NCBI GenBank assembly: GCA_034440575.1 | Contig: JAOTOL010001346.1 | Location: 498,501-562,500, forward strand | Source: Imbricaverruca yamaguchii | Taxonomy: Eukaryota; Arthropoda; Thecostraca; Neoverrucidae | Direction: 5' to 3' | DNA: 64,000 bases | Shown: positions 1 through 10,960 of the stretch, one piece after another | Numbering within the stretch: the stretch's first letter is position 1 | Layout: every line of letters starts with the position of its first letter | Position numbers and translations under genes: made by a program | Notes under the pieces: model-generated | Seen by the model: only the letters and a program-made list of their open reading frames with translations | Database searches by the model: none | What the model was told of the DNA's origin: nothing

Positions 1-1099
1 TCCCGTCCACGGCCGTCACTCTCCGGTGTCACGTGGATACCTGCCACACCGCACCAGTTACAACACTCGCAGGTCGCAATACCACTAGCGGCAAGTCACA
101 ATGACGTCACCAGTCAGCCACGGAGCAAACGTTTTCAGCAGTCGGGGGAGGGGGAGGTGGCGAGTAGGTGGGAACTAGTTTATCGGGAATCCACCGCTTG
201 ACTGCAATAGTAATCAAGAAGACCGATCATTCTAACCTGAGTCGGGGGAGGGGGAGGGGGAGGGCGGGTCGGTGGGATATACCCGAACGAACAGTCACTG
301 CTCAGCTTCGTACCGAACGGAGCGTGTATTTACATTTCCTGTGACAGAGACACGCGCCACTGAGAGCTGTGCGCATGATCCCTATATCCAATTAAGCCGA
401 AAACTTCCGTTTTTTTCTTTTTACGTTATTCGACTAGTAGTTAATTAATCCGAAGCTTCACTGAAGCGAGCTAAGTGCAGTTTCAGTGGGGTGCAGTACA
501 TTACAATACACAGTATCCTGTACTACATTCCTGTAGTGCTCCAAACACTCCATAGATATTTTTGGAATTTCACAACAAATTGTTGTGCTTTCCAGTGAGC
601 TTCAGGTATTTTTTCTCAATGATCAAGAAGTACGCAGTGTTTGTGAAACGGGTCCTTGTAGTCGTTTTCAGGAAAGGGTGGTTTTTCCGGTGGGTATGTT
701 GTTTCAGATGACAAACAAAAATCCATGACAAAGCCATTTTTCAACCATGGCAAAAGCTCTTGGTTCTTAGATAACCTGGCCCCATTTGTTTAATCTTCAA
801 AATGTGCGAAACTGCTGTAGGAAAAAGGGGTGCCAAGTTTGCGCGCACTATACCGCGACATTCTTCCGCTGTCACGGAAAACACCCGCCTCCGGCAAGGT
901 GCTCATTAATGGAGGCATTTCCTCACAACACAAGCGCGGCCACAATTATACATGAGTGCAGGAATCATTGCCTCGCATACGAAGAATCCGTTATTCCCTA
1001 TGCGAATTACTGGCAGCTGTGGAGTCTCATCCAGACCTGAAGAAGATAGCCAAACGCTGACGGCTGTCAACGGCACCGCATGACCGAGATACAATCACC
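1..1099. other. par-3 intron 6, mostly unique sequence
   Basis: No gene seen. Two G-rich runs (about 143-165 and 242-275, GGGGGAGGGGGAGG type) could form G-quadruplexes. One TGACGTCA lies at 102-109. Confidence 0.6.
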
Positions 1100-1315
1100 C
1101 AAAGCTTGGAGCCACCCGGAGTTTAAGGGCGCATCGACTGCGTCGGCCATGCAGCTTGGCACCACCCAACCAGGGGACCAGCATGGCTGAGGTCCAGGCA
1201 CCGAAGGCTTAAAGCTTGACACCACCTAACTAAAGACCCAGTATGACAGAGATCCAAGCATCAAAAGCTTTAATCTTTGCGCCACCCAACTAGAGGGCCA
1301 GTTGCCACACTGGTA
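1100..1315. repeat. Degenerate repeat of about 60 bp, 3.5 copies
   Basis: Units start with AGCTTGG/AGCTTGA near 1102, 1153 and 1212 and a decayed one near 1272, each followed by CACCACCYAACTA-like text. Older and unrelated to the 76-bp array that follows. Confidence 0.65.
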
Positions 1316-1341
1316 TGCGCCACCGACTCTGAAAACCGGCC

Positions 1342-2430
1342 ACAATGCGAGGGAGCGGTACTGACCAGCAGGACTAGCTGTAATGTCAGCAATACGGACT
1401 GACAGGACACTACAATGTGGGGGCGTACCCCCGCTGTACGTAACCAGACTGACCAGCAGGGCAGCTGTAACGTCAGGGCGCTACACTCACTGACAGGACC
1501 AAGTACAATGTGGGGGAGCGGTACCGACCAGCAGGGCCAGCTGTGCTGTCAGGGCGCTACACTCACTAACAGGACTAACTACAATGTGGGGGAGCGGTAC
1601 CGACCAGCAGGGCCAGCTGTAACGTCAGGGCGCTACACTCACTGACAGGACCAACTACAATGTGGGGGAGCGGTACCGACCAGCAGGGCCAGCTGTAATG
1701 TCAGGGCGCTACACTCACTGACAGGACCAACTACAATGTGGGGGAGCGGTACCGACTAGCAGGGCCAGCTGTAACGTCAGGGCGCTACACTCACTGACAG
1801 GACCAACTACAATGTGGGGGAGCGGTACCGACCAGCAGGGCCAGCTGTAACGTCAGGGCGCTATACTCACTGACAGGACCAACTACAATGTGGGGGAGCG
1901 GTACCGACCAGCAGGGCCAGCTGTGCTGTCAGGGCGCTACACTCACTGACAGGACCAACTACAATGTGGGGGAGCGGTACCGACCAGCAGGGCCAGCTGT
2001 AATGTCAGGGCGCTACATTCACTGACAGGACTAACTACAATGTGGTGGAGCGGTACCGACCAGCAGAGCCAGCTGTGCTGTCAGGGCGCTACACTCACTG
2101 ACAGGACCAACTACAATGTGGGGGAGCGGTACCGACCAGCAGGGCCAGCTGTAATGTCAGGGCGCTACACTCACTGACAGGACCAACTACAATGTGGGGG
2201 AGCGGTACCGACCAGCAGGGCCAGCTGTAATGTCAGGGCGCTACATTCACTGACAGGACTAACTACAATGTGGGGGAGCGGTACCGACCAGCAGAGCCAG
2301 CTGTGCTGTCAGGGCGCTACACTCACTGACAGGACTAACTACAATGTGGGGGAGCGGTACCGACCAGCAGAGCCAGCTGTGCTGTCAGGGCGCTACACTC
2401 ACTGACAGGACTAACTACAATGCGAGGGAC
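1342..2430. repeat. 76-bp minisatellite, about 14 copies, beside par-3 exon 6 donor
   Basis: Unit contains GTGGGGGAGCGGTACCGACC and GTCAGGGCGCTACACTCACT. The spacing of CAATGTGGGGG is 76 bp (1505/1582/1658...). Copies differ mainly at GTAATGTC/GTAACGTC/GTGCTGTC. On the par-3 sense strand every unit carries TCAGTGAGTG, i.e. the donor-like GTGAGT. The array ends about 20 bp from the real exon 6 donor. Confidence 0.95.
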
Positions 2431-2445
2431 GCGAGGGCCACTTAC

Positions 2446-2615
2446 CCAGAGGACCGGTCACGTTGGCGAGCACCACCAGGTAGGAGGCGTCCTCTGTCCT
2501 CGCCTCGTCGTCGTCGTCGTCTTCGAAGGAGACGTCGGGCGAGGCGACGGAGCCGCCCACCGGATCCCGACGCTGCTCGCGGGCACTGAGCACCCGGTCG
2601 GCGGCCTCCGCCCAT
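2446..2615 (-). CDS. par-3: par-3/bazooka coding exon 6 (start of PDZ1)
   Basis: Internal exon of the cell-polarity scaffold Par-3/Bazooka. The acceptor reads CCCAACAG and the donor G|GTAAGT, a perfect consensus. The exon enters in phase 2: its first base completes an Arg codon begun by exon 5. It then encodes 56 codons (residues 230-285) and leaves one base over. The start WAEAADRVL aligns with the WMEAAEKL region of fly Baz. It is followed by an acidic run EDDDDDE encoded by a GAC repeat. The end ASYLVVLANVTGPL is the first beta strand and the start of the carboxylate-binding loop of PDZ1, which in the family binds partner C-termini and lipids at the apical cortex. The rest of PDZ1 must lie on exons left of the window. 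A 76-bp tandem array begins about 20 bp past the donor. Alignment is from memory of the family, not a search. Confidence 0.92.
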
Positions 2616-3631
2616 CTGTTGGGCCAGGTCACCGTCAGAGGCGCCCTCCTCGGCCACGGTATCAGCCAGGGCTGGAGCCGCGCTTTGTAATCCTGGATAC
2701 GGAGAGGAAAACCTGGGGTATTCGAACATCCAAATGAGAAAAAGAAATGAGAGGATAATGTTCTGGATGGCAAAATATAAAGAAGCCTATTTCCCCAATC
2801 TTAGTCAGGACCCATCTGTCGGACCAGCTCCAGTCACTACGGGCCAGTAATAGCAAATCGGGCCAGCGATAACGGGTTTGGCTGTCTTTACCTTTTCCCA
2901 TGGTTTTACTAAACCACTCAAAATATATAAATTAGTGAGATTAGAGACTACCAAAACGTATATGCACCAGATCAAGATGTGGTGCCTTCAGTTCAGTGTG
3001 AAGTAATTGGGTCTAATATTACCAAAACTATTAATGGTGTTATTCTTTGCACCGAACATGAAGTGAGCGCCGATGTTTCACTAATCAGACTTATAGATTG
3101 GCTAGCAAGCCCACAAAGCAGGGCTGGCAGGATGCCCATCTCAGTCTTCATTGGGGATTGGAATGGTGAAGAACAGACTGGCGTAGCGTCCATTGGATCC
3201 AAGCATACAACAGCCAACAATGTACAATATTTCCGAATACACCATGATAGCTGGTGGGCTCGCCATGTCACTGACACATAGTTTATCGTCCAAAAGCTGA
3301 TATAGACATGAGGAACTTAAAGAAACCTAATCCGTGCACCAGACTGTGCATGTTTGTGTGACGTAGCTAGCAGCAGAATGCAAGCAGTGGTCTCCTTGTG
3401 GCTGTCTTCCTCCGCCGAGTCATTCCAAATATGTATTTCTGTTAACTACAGGTCCAGACAACATTGGGTGCGGTTCTTAGGAAAGCACAGGGTTGTAATG
3501 GACGGCGCCAACATAATAGGAATCATGCAGTGTAGGACCGCCTGACACTGCAAGCATTAGTTCACAACCCACGATCCCACGCGTCGACAGTAATGTAGCG
3601 GAGACAGTGTCGGCGACAGCACAGCACCCAC
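2616..3631. other. par-3 intron 5
   Basis: Apart from splice borders and the acceptor tract CTGACGGTGACCTGGCCCAA CAG of exon 6, I see no gene, array or transposon end. Confidence 0.6.
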
Positions 3632-3777
3632 CTCCACATGCTGTCGCTGTTCCCCAGGATCTGCATCGAGAGCCGGTTCGAGTCGCGTGTCAGCCGGGGA
3701 ATGGTGAGCCGGCTCCTCTCCTCCCCAGACGGCTCCCCGCGCTCCCCGGGGGGCGTCAGCGGGTCACAGCTGGACGA
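3632..3777 (-). CDS. par-3: par-3/bazooka coding exon 5 (RLSM motif)
   Basis: Internal Par-3/Baz exon of 146 nt. The acceptor is GTGCACCCGCAG and the donor AG|GTGGGT. It enters in phase 0 and leaves two bases over, which pair exactly with exon 6. It encodes residues 181-228: a Pro/Glu/Gly-rich linker beginning SSSCDPLTPP, then RLTRDSNRLSMQILG, which matches the RSGRLSMQFLG segment upstream of PDZ1 in fly Baz. Ser217 sits in the basic RLSM context and is a plausible kinase site (inference). The intronic side of the acceptor (3780-3826) carries TGACC-type repeats with several CTGAC/CTGAT branch-point-like motifs. The linker is disordered-type sequence with no fold expected. Confidence 0.92.
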
Positions 3778-3779
3778 CT

Positions 3780-3826
3780 GCGGGTGCACGGGTCAGGTCA
3801 GATCAGGTCACGTCAGGAATGCAGCC
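3780..3826. repeat. Short GGTCA repeat at exon 5 acceptor
   Basis: GGTCAGGTCAGATCAGGTCA on the plus strand, i.e. tandem CTGACC/CTGATC on the par-3 sense strand, immediately upstream of the exon 5 acceptor. It supplies several CTGAC/CTGAT branch-point-like motifs. Confidence 0.7.
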
Positions 3827-5001
3827 GACAGACGTGTCAGTCGGGCACGATGGCATTGACATGGACACTTGAGGTCACAGTCAGAACGAGCGTCTGCGGT
3901 TCTCGATGGGGTGACGCCAAGAAGCTGACGAGCAAGACAATGACATATGAGAAGCTGTGGCAATGGTGATAACAAATCACAGCATGTAATGTGTAGGGCA
4001 TAGCGCACATATACAACACATGGAACATGGTGCATAAAACGTACACAAGGATGAATATTCAATAAATAAAATGCAATGCTCCACAAAAGATAAATGACAT
4101 AGAAAGCATGAGAAGCTAGGAATCAATGATGGTAGACAATCAGCAAAGCGCAGAATTAACCAGAATAGCACTCATCCTTACTAACAAAGGGGTAGTTAGG
4201 TAAGAGGCATTGACTGCGAATATTTATTCTGCGGATATGTGTATGGCCAAAATGGCAGGCAATCATTACTCGGTCGGCACCATTTCTCTCCAATTTTCAA
4301 ACGCATAGCATTCGGTCGGCTACAATAGTCAGCAGAACCAGCAGGAGTCTCAGCGGAAATGCAAAATTTAGGCGTGGGTTGAACAACAGTCGGAGCGGCA
4401 CCACAGCAGAGTCACCGCGTGCGAGAGCACGGACGGCGCAGGTCGCCGCATGCCAACACGTTTTTTGTGACAAAGCTCAAATACCATCAAGACGATGGCT
4501 TGTCACCTCGTGCGCGCTCCTGGCGATACGCGGTGGTGGTGATGTTGACCGACTCAGTTTTAATGACGAGCCGACTACTTGGCCATAATAGTAAACATAG
4601 CATTCATATTCAAAGGGCACTGATATCCACTAGTCACAAACATCGCTAGGACTGATCACATGCTTACTGGATATGAAAAGAAGCACAAAAAGGTTCGTAA
4701 TCCACCTGTTTCGGTAGTTTTGTTTTGTTTTCAGTCTTACCTGCAATTATAGTTGCACCACTTTGCAACCACGCCCAGTGGTGCAGTGCTACGGTGGCAA
4801 TAACGTCACACCAATAGCATCACCAGCCTGCACTGCAGTCTCCGTGCAAAGCGATAAGTAGACAGGCAGCTGCGGTTTCGGAGAGGGCATGATGATCATG
4901 ACCCCGGAAAGGTTCTCGGATCCTTGGGCGTCGGAAAGCGCCTGAAATTTGTCAGACTGGGTCGATTTTGCCCTGCACGGGGAGTGGACAGGACGACCGA
5001 C
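3827..5001. other. par-3 intron 4, unique
   Basis: AT-rich to mixed sequence. No coding, repeat or transposon signal that I can support. Confidence 0.55.
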
Positions 5002-5139
5002 CTTGGCGCGCGAGACTTGAGCCTCGTCGTCGATGATGGGCGCGGCTGACCAGCGTTTGGTGGTGTCGGCACGATTGGCGGGCGGAAACTGCGGCAGTGG
5101 CGCCAGCTGGTGCAGTGTTGGCTCGCTGCCACGACGCAC
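5002..5139 (-). CDS. par-3: par-3/bazooka coding exon 4 (14-3-3/Par-1 site)
   Basis: Internal Par-3/Baz exon of 46 codons (residues 135-180), phase 0 at both ends. It opens VRRGSEPTL, matching the RRSSDPNL/RRSSDPAL site of fly Baz (Ser151) and human PARD3 (Ser144). In those proteins Par-1/MARK phosphorylation there creates a 14-3-3 binding site that excludes Par-3 from basolateral cortex. Ser139 is the equivalent here and the R-x-x-S-x-P pattern is kept. Further on TTKRWSAAP matches the Baz NKRWSAAAP segment. The acceptor is GGTCCACAG. The chosen donor AAG|GTCGGT is weaker than the others but keeps phase, so this 3' edge is the least certain border. A 200-bp TGACC-rich array lies directly upstream of the acceptor. 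Confidence 0.9.
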
Positions 5140-5151
5140 CTGTGGACCGTG

Positions 5152-5350
5152 GTCAGGTCAGGTCAGGTTAGGTCCGAGTCAGGTCAGGTCAGATCCGAGT
5201 CAGGTCCAGGTCATGTCCGGTTCAGATCATGTCAGGTCCAGGTCCGGTCCAGGTCCGGTCCAGGTCCGGTCCAGGTTCGGTCCAGGTCAGGTCAGGTCAG
5301 GTCTAGGTCAGGTCAGGTCAGGTCAGGTCTAGGTCGGGTCCAGGTCAAGC
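5152..5350. repeat. GGTCA/GGTCC short tandem repeat at exon 4 acceptor
   Basis: About 200 bp of 5-7 bp units (AGGTC, AGGTCA, AGGTCC). On the par-3 sense strand this is a run of CTGACC ending 13-20 bp from the exon 4 acceptor AG. Many copies equal the metazoan branch-point consensus CTGAC. Confidence 0.9.
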
Positions 5351-5950
5351 CAGCAGCGGTCGGTCAAAGGCTGTTACCGACCGGGTCAGAACGGATGATC
5401 ACGGGCCCGTGTCCCACCCTGGTCATGCCACACCCGCAGTAGCCAACCTTCTGGGTCCGGACACACATCGGGTTCTGACCAGAAACACGTCAGCTGGCGT
5501 CAGCTGGCGATCAGCCGCCGGCAGCACGGCCACGGCGCGCGTCGGGTGTAGCCACTAAATGCAGCCTTACTGAGCATAGTTACCTTAGAACGTTGTCGTT
5601 ATGGTTTGCTTTGTCATATAAAAAGACATTCAGACGTATGGCCGCCACAGCCGCACTGAATCCAACGACTTATTACTGTGAAAAAGCCGGTGCTAGGCGG
5701 TGCATAGCATTTGCGGTTGGTGCGCATTAGAGCCCAAACAGCCTACAAACCAACCCAGCAATAAAGCCTATCCCCGTCAACACTCCTGACAAGGCCGTGC
5801 CTTGTTCAGACTGGTCCACCTCAACAGGGCAGTGTGATTTAGACCCACACAGGTAATAATGAAAGCAGCGAACACAACGGAACAGATGTGGCTCATGCTC
5901 ATGGAGCTGGCTCGGCCACTCGCCCGGAAGGAACCAGTACGGTTACTCAC
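5351..5950. other. Rest of par-3 intron 3
   Basis: Contains a short GTCAGCTGGC duplication near 5490 and otherwise unique sequence. Confidence 0.5.
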
Positions 5951-6031
5951 CTGCAGGGAGCACGTGTGGTCCTGCTCTCCAGTAACTTCAATATCCACGT
6001 GTGAGAACGGCTGGAACGTGTGCTCGCCATT
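5951..6031 (-). CDS. par-3: par-3/bazooka coding exon 3
   Basis: Small 81-nt exon of 27 codons (residues 108-134), phase 0 at both ends. The acceptor TTATTCTCCAG has a good pyrimidine tract and the donor is CAG|GTGAGT. It encodes a segment with FQPFSHVDIEVTG, matching the FQPY...EIEVT stretch that lies between CR1 and the RRSSDP site in vertebrate PARD3 and the HIEVT of Baz. It is too short to be visible as an independent gene. I found it because exon 2 and exon 4 needed this conserved IEVT block between them and the phases fit exactly. No domain is known for this linker. Confidence 0.87.
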
Positions 6032-7355
6032 CTGGAGAATAACAGCAAATGATCAGAACGGTTGGGCCTCAACCTAATGGCGCCTTAGGTTGAGGTCAGA
6101 ACTGTTTGGCGCCTGAATGGGAAAGAGCTATCATTCGCGTTTTTCTGAGCATTAAATTATATGGATTATAGTGTGTTTAGACCAGCCATCATTCCTTCCA
6201 TCCCCAGTGACTAAACACGTAGTGAGTTTCATGTGAAATCGAGCGAGCAATAAAAACAAGGACAAAAACCACGAACGGGACTGGAATTCCATTGCTACAA
6301 AATGTCATCTAACTTGATTACCGATATGCATCGGCAACCAGACCTGTTGAACGCAGGCAGGGAAGCAGCTAAGATTTTTAAAGGGGGTTCGACCCAAAAC
6401 AAATGGCATTACTGCTTTCGGCGCGAGGGCGCGAATGCTTAGTGTTAGGTGGTGAAAATCTCCAAATTTGTTTGATCTAGTGTAATTTTGGTCACTTGGA
6501 AGGAGGGCGTACCCCGCCTCGCATTGGCTGCGCCTCCGGTCGTAATTTTGATAATTACGACAATCGCACTGCAGGGCAGTCGAATGAGTGACCAAATGAA
6601 GTTCCCCTCCCTTGGCTGCGTCTCTGAAGACAAAAGCGACTACAGGGAAAGGGGACCTGCCACGGAGCAACAGTAATCTCGGCAGGCTGTGTGTCAGTTG
6701 AACCAATGTATTTCTTGAGTTTCATATAGCTGTGAAAAACAAGATGCAAGTCACGAAATCAAAGTAAATTCACATATTAGTAAACAGGTATTCGATATTG
6801 ACTTTTTACTATGTCTTCATAATGCTCAGTACGTACATATCTTCATCGCTGCGCACCCTGGACGCGACCAATGTTCACCGAACAGCGCGCTTATAATTTG
6901 CTTAGGTACTTCTGAGCTCTAGGTTCACGCACTGGTGAATTTGGTATAAAAAGACGGTACTTAGTTGTCTTAGTCCCCTGCTGAAACGAAGAGGACCACC
7001 CAATTGAGAGGTGCACGAAGCCGTCAATGTTCGTGTCCCGATAGTTTTCCATAACAGGATTGACTTCCCGTTATCAAAATGTAGTACAGGGCTTCTTACA
7101 TGACGTTCCCAAAAAGGTATCGGGCTAGGTACTTATATCAAATGGCACAACGGCATCTGGTAGCATGCATGTGCGGGTTCTAGAAAAACCTGTCATGATT
7201 TTGGTATGTACGGTGACGTCATGCAAACATCCTGAACATGTTTTCAAAACTTGGCTAAGCTTCTAAGATTGATTATTGACACAAAAGGTACTAACGCTAG
7301 AAAGGACAATTTTTTTTAATAAGACCCCACCACTTGAGCCGAGTGGTTATAACAT

Positions 7356-7358
<3 letters not shown>
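6032..7358. other. par-3 intron 2, proximal unique part
   Basis: No gene or array seen. TGACGTCA at 7214-7221. Confidence 0.5.

Positions 7359-7432
<74 letters not shown>
7359..7432. repeat. (TA)n microsatellite
   Basis: Uninterrupted TA dinucleotides over about 74 bp. Confidence 0.98.
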
Positions 7433-7434
<2 letters not shown>

Positions 7435-8304
7435 ATATATATTTAGTGATATGGTTGTGGAAGAAAACTTGTGCCAAAACAAGTAATTTGAGTTTGTTAT
7501 ATCTCTGAATTCAAACATCCAAATCCAAACCCAAACAACGTGAGCCCAAAGAAAAACTTGTTAAACCACGTGAATATCAGAAGTATAAAACCTCCGATAA
7601 AAACACGTAGCATTGCTCTACGGATACAACATTTTCAAAGCGATGCTCTCCAAATCCGGGAGCCAAAATCTGAATCCAACGTCGGCCAATGCTAGACCAA
7701 CCGCAGCCCTGAGTAGCACGAGGTTCATCACCAGCGGTGTGCAAACGAGCTGCCTGCCGCCGACAGCGACGTCCGTCCGCAGTCGGCACACATCGCGGCA
7801 TCCACACCACACCGCCTAACCGCCAGCTCAGGGCACAATACACCTGCCGTAAGTGCGGTGCCCCAGTTTTGCACAGCCATTTCGGCCCAGGGCCAGTGCA
7901 ACTCGCCACGCCGAGTGAAAGCCGCCGCCGTGTTCGAGGCAGGCGCTTCGGTTTCCGTCGTCAGCCACAGCGACTACGCCAGCGTTGACGCGCAGCGCCG
8001 CGCCTCCGATCACCACACAGCCGGCACATTTACCTAGTGGTGAATGTGCCGTGTTGTGCAGTAACCGGTGTCGGCCACCCTTCCAAAGCGTTAGGGGGCC
8101 GCACCACCAGCCGGCGACGGCCGGCCTTCAGTGCGCAACCAGCTGTTCCCAGTCACCCCCCCCCCCCCATCCCGCACCCGCCGGCGGCTACCCCAGGCAT
8201 CGCGTGACGCTGCGGCACACAATGCCACACGGCAACGGAAAGGTACCTGCCGGCACACCAGCCTGCACAGACTAATTGGGCACACTGGTCTGTGGCAGCC
8301 GCCG
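7433..8304. other. Intron 2 unique sequence, GC-rich in the right half
   Basis: GC-rich 7660-8280 keeps several frames open, but none shows conserved wording or a convincing pair of splice sites. A C-homopolymer lies near 8157. Confidence 0.4.
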
Positions 8305-8984
8305 CTGCAGCCGTCCTGACAGTTCACGGCGGCCGCCTCTGCAGCCGTCCTGACACACAGCCCACGGGGACCGCCTCTGCAGCCGTCCTGACACACAGCC
8401 CACGGCGCCCGCCTCTGCAGCCGTCCTGACACACAGCCCACGGCGCCCGCCTCTGCAGCCGTCCTGACACACAGCCCACGGCGCCCGCCTCTGCAGCCGT
8501 CCTGACACACAGCCCACGGCGGCCGCCTCTGCAGCCGTCCTGACACACAGCCCACGGCGCCCGCCTCTGCAGCCGTCCTGACACACAGCCCACGGCGGCC
8601 GCCTCTGCAGCCGTCCTGACACACAGCCCACGGGGGCCGCCTCTGCAGCCGTCCTGACACACAGCCCACGGGGACCGCCTCTGCAGCCGTCCTGACCGCC
8701 CCTGCAGCCGTCCTGACACAGCCCACGGGGACCGCCTCTGCAGCCGTCCTGACACAGCCCACGGCGCCCGCCTCTGCAGCCGTCCTGACACACAGCCCAC
8801 GGGGGCCGCCTCTGCAGCCGTCCTGACACACAGCCCACGGGCGGCCGCCTCTGCAGCCGTCCTGACACACAGCCCACGGGGGCCGCCTCTGCAGCCGTCC
8901 TGACACACAGCCCACGGCGCCCGCCTCTGCAGCCGTCCTGACACACAGCCCACGGCGCCCGCCTCTGCAGCCGTCCTGACACAG
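8305..8984. repeat. 38-bp minisatellite, about 18 copies
   Basis: Unit includes GCAGCCGTCCTGACACACAG and CCCACGGCGCCCGCCTCT. Variants are GGCGCC/GGGGCC/GGGACC. Direct head-to-tail copies with no spacers. Two units near 8695-8760 are shortened. The long minus-strand open frames here are by-products of the repeat. Confidence 0.97.
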
Positions 8985-9092
8985 TCCTTGGTAACCACTA
9001 CTGCAGCCGTCCCGACACAGTCCTTGGTAGCCACCACTGTAGCCGTCCCGACACAGTCCTTGGTAGCCACCACTGTAGCCGTCCCGACACAG
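8985..9092. repeat. 36-bp repeat, 3 copies, derived from the 38-bp array
   Basis: TCCTTGGTAGCCACCACTG plus AGCCGTCCCGACACAG, three copies. It shares the GCAGCCGTCC.GACACAG core with the neighbouring 38-bp array, so it is a second expansion from the same seed. Confidence 0.9.
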
Positions 9093-9619
9093 TCCCGCAC
9101 ACCAGCAGCGACCGAGAACAACGCAAACAACCCTCGACGTTCCGCAGTTAGCCGCACAAATTCAACCCTCGGGCGGTGATCATTAATTGTTGGAATCTGG
9201 GCATTTCCCAGGCGCACCTCACCTCCGGTGATGGATAATACGACCCGGAATTCCACACGGTTTGCCCGCCCCCACAACAGCCGTCCACATCTCAGCAGAC
9301 AGGCTGCAGAGCCGGAGGACTGGACCGTTCTACGGAACCTTCGACTGCCCTCCAGACGATTGGACTTCGCATTTGCACCAGTGTCCACAAGAGTATTCAG
9401 AGGCCAGCGACGTCCTCCGGGAGAGCACACCATTCTCCAAAGATCCGAACGACGGCCTATAGAACTGGATCATCCTCCAAATAGCTGGATTAGGCTAAGG
9501 AATGTTGAACCAACCCACGTAATGCTGAACCGTTTGACCGACTGTTGCAGTCACGCAATTTCGGCTTCGAACTTGGAAACAACGAACATGTGTCAATAAA
9601 TCAAAGAACGCGCATTATA

Positions 9620-9621
<2 letters not shown>
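9093..9621. other. Intron 2 unique sequence
   Basis: A minus-strand frame contains LVDTGA near 9370-9395, too little to call a retropepsin. An AATAAA lies at 9597. Nothing firm. Confidence 0.35.

Positions 9622-9689
<68 letters not shown>
9622..9689. repeat. (TA)n microsatellite
   Basis: About 68 bp of AT dinucleotides, followed by degenerate TATATGTATATA. Confidence 0.98.
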
Positions 9690-9693
<4 letters not shown>

Positions 9694-10504
9694 TATACAT
9701 CTATATGTATATATATATACATATAATATGCATGAATATCACGCCTGTCTCCGGAACAACAAAGAGTCTCGAGCGATTTTCGTTATGCACCATCAGGATA
9801 GCCTACACTGCTGAACACAACTATACTTACGTACTGCTATTCTCCTAGCAGTAACAAATCGCAAAATGACTGGCTAACACTAACGATGCTGGCCAGCGAT
9901 AGTAGTACTGAGGAAGAAAACTTTGGCATTCCGACAATAATTTCTGTTACCCGGGGTACTGGGGAAAACAAATTGCGAGGTAACGGAACCGAGTGTGCAA
10001 AAAAGCATACCGTTCGAATGAGCATAACTTCCTATACAGTTCCACGCATCCAGACCAAATTCGACTAAACAACTGGGACAGTCTACGATCACACAATCCA
10101 ATATGGTTAATCCAAGCATTCTTTAATGCCCAGCGAGCAGGAAAATATTAACACTGACGAATTTATGTTTCCTTACTGGCAACAGATCAACTGCAGCTCA
10201 CTTCGCAGGGAAGGTCCATTTTGTGCGTTACTAGCGTTCACGAACTCAAGCCCACTTCCAACAAAGCCAGTCCAGCAAACTGAGTCTAACTTCCAGAGAA
10301 TTCCGGGAAGCTCAAGGGGCCTGCCCGGCACATGCACGCCTAAATATGCCATGCCATGGAGGGTTTATAGCCTGAGTGGCGGGCGGGGGATGATCGTGGT
10401 GGAGGCCGAGCCATGCTGCACGTGCAGTCACCGTCTCCAAAGCAACCTCAACAGTTGCTACCTATGTAGCCACCACAAGACAGGGAGATGGAACGGGACA
10501 CGGG
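9690..10504. other. Intron 2 unique sequence
   Basis: No gene or repeat family recognised. Confidence 0.45.
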
Positions 10505-10960
10505 ACAGGAAGGCGTGGGGTGGGGTGGGGTGAGGTGGGGTGGGGTCAATTAATACAAAGAGTGACAGCCCCTGGGCAGATTGGCGGGCAGTCAGGTGAC
10601 AGGGAAAGGGTCGGTCACTGGATAGGTATGCGGGCGGTCAGGGGACACAGGAGTGGGGTGGGGGGATCATTGGACAGGTACGTGGACGGTCAGGGGACAG
10701 GGGGAGGGTCGGCCACTGGATAGGTAGGGGTAGTCAGGGGGCAGGGAGAGGGTCGGCGACTAGACAGAGGGTCGGTCGGCCACTGGACAGGTAGTTGGGC
10801 GGTCAGGGGACAGGGGATCGGTCACTGACAGGCAGGTGGACGGTCAGGAGACAGGGAGAGGGTCGACCAATGGACAGGTAGGGGAGGGGCGGACAGAAGA
10901 CTGAGAAAGTCGGCCACTGGTCAGGGAAGCGGGCGGTAACCGGACAGGAAGTGGGGCAGA
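10505..10960. repeat. Degenerate G-rich repeat of about 45 bp
   Basis: Begins with a GGGGTGGGGTG run. Then diverged units built from GGTCAGGGGACAGG, GAGGGTCGGCCACTGG and ACAGGTAGG, about nine copies. Confidence 0.8.

Noticed and set aside
8305..8984. CRISPR-like regularly repeated 38-mers
   Set aside because: Copies are head to tail with no unique spacers, in eukaryotic intron sequence. It is a minisatellite.
9370..9395. LVDTGA, resembling a retropepsin active site
   Set aside because: Six residues alone. No flap motif, reverse transcriptase or LTRs nearby.
8091..9433. Long minus-strand open frames (up to 369 codons) with CQDGCRGG-type repeats
   Set aside because: Open in more than one frame across a DNA tandem repeat with identical nucleotides. 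No splice logic, start context or diverged coding signal.
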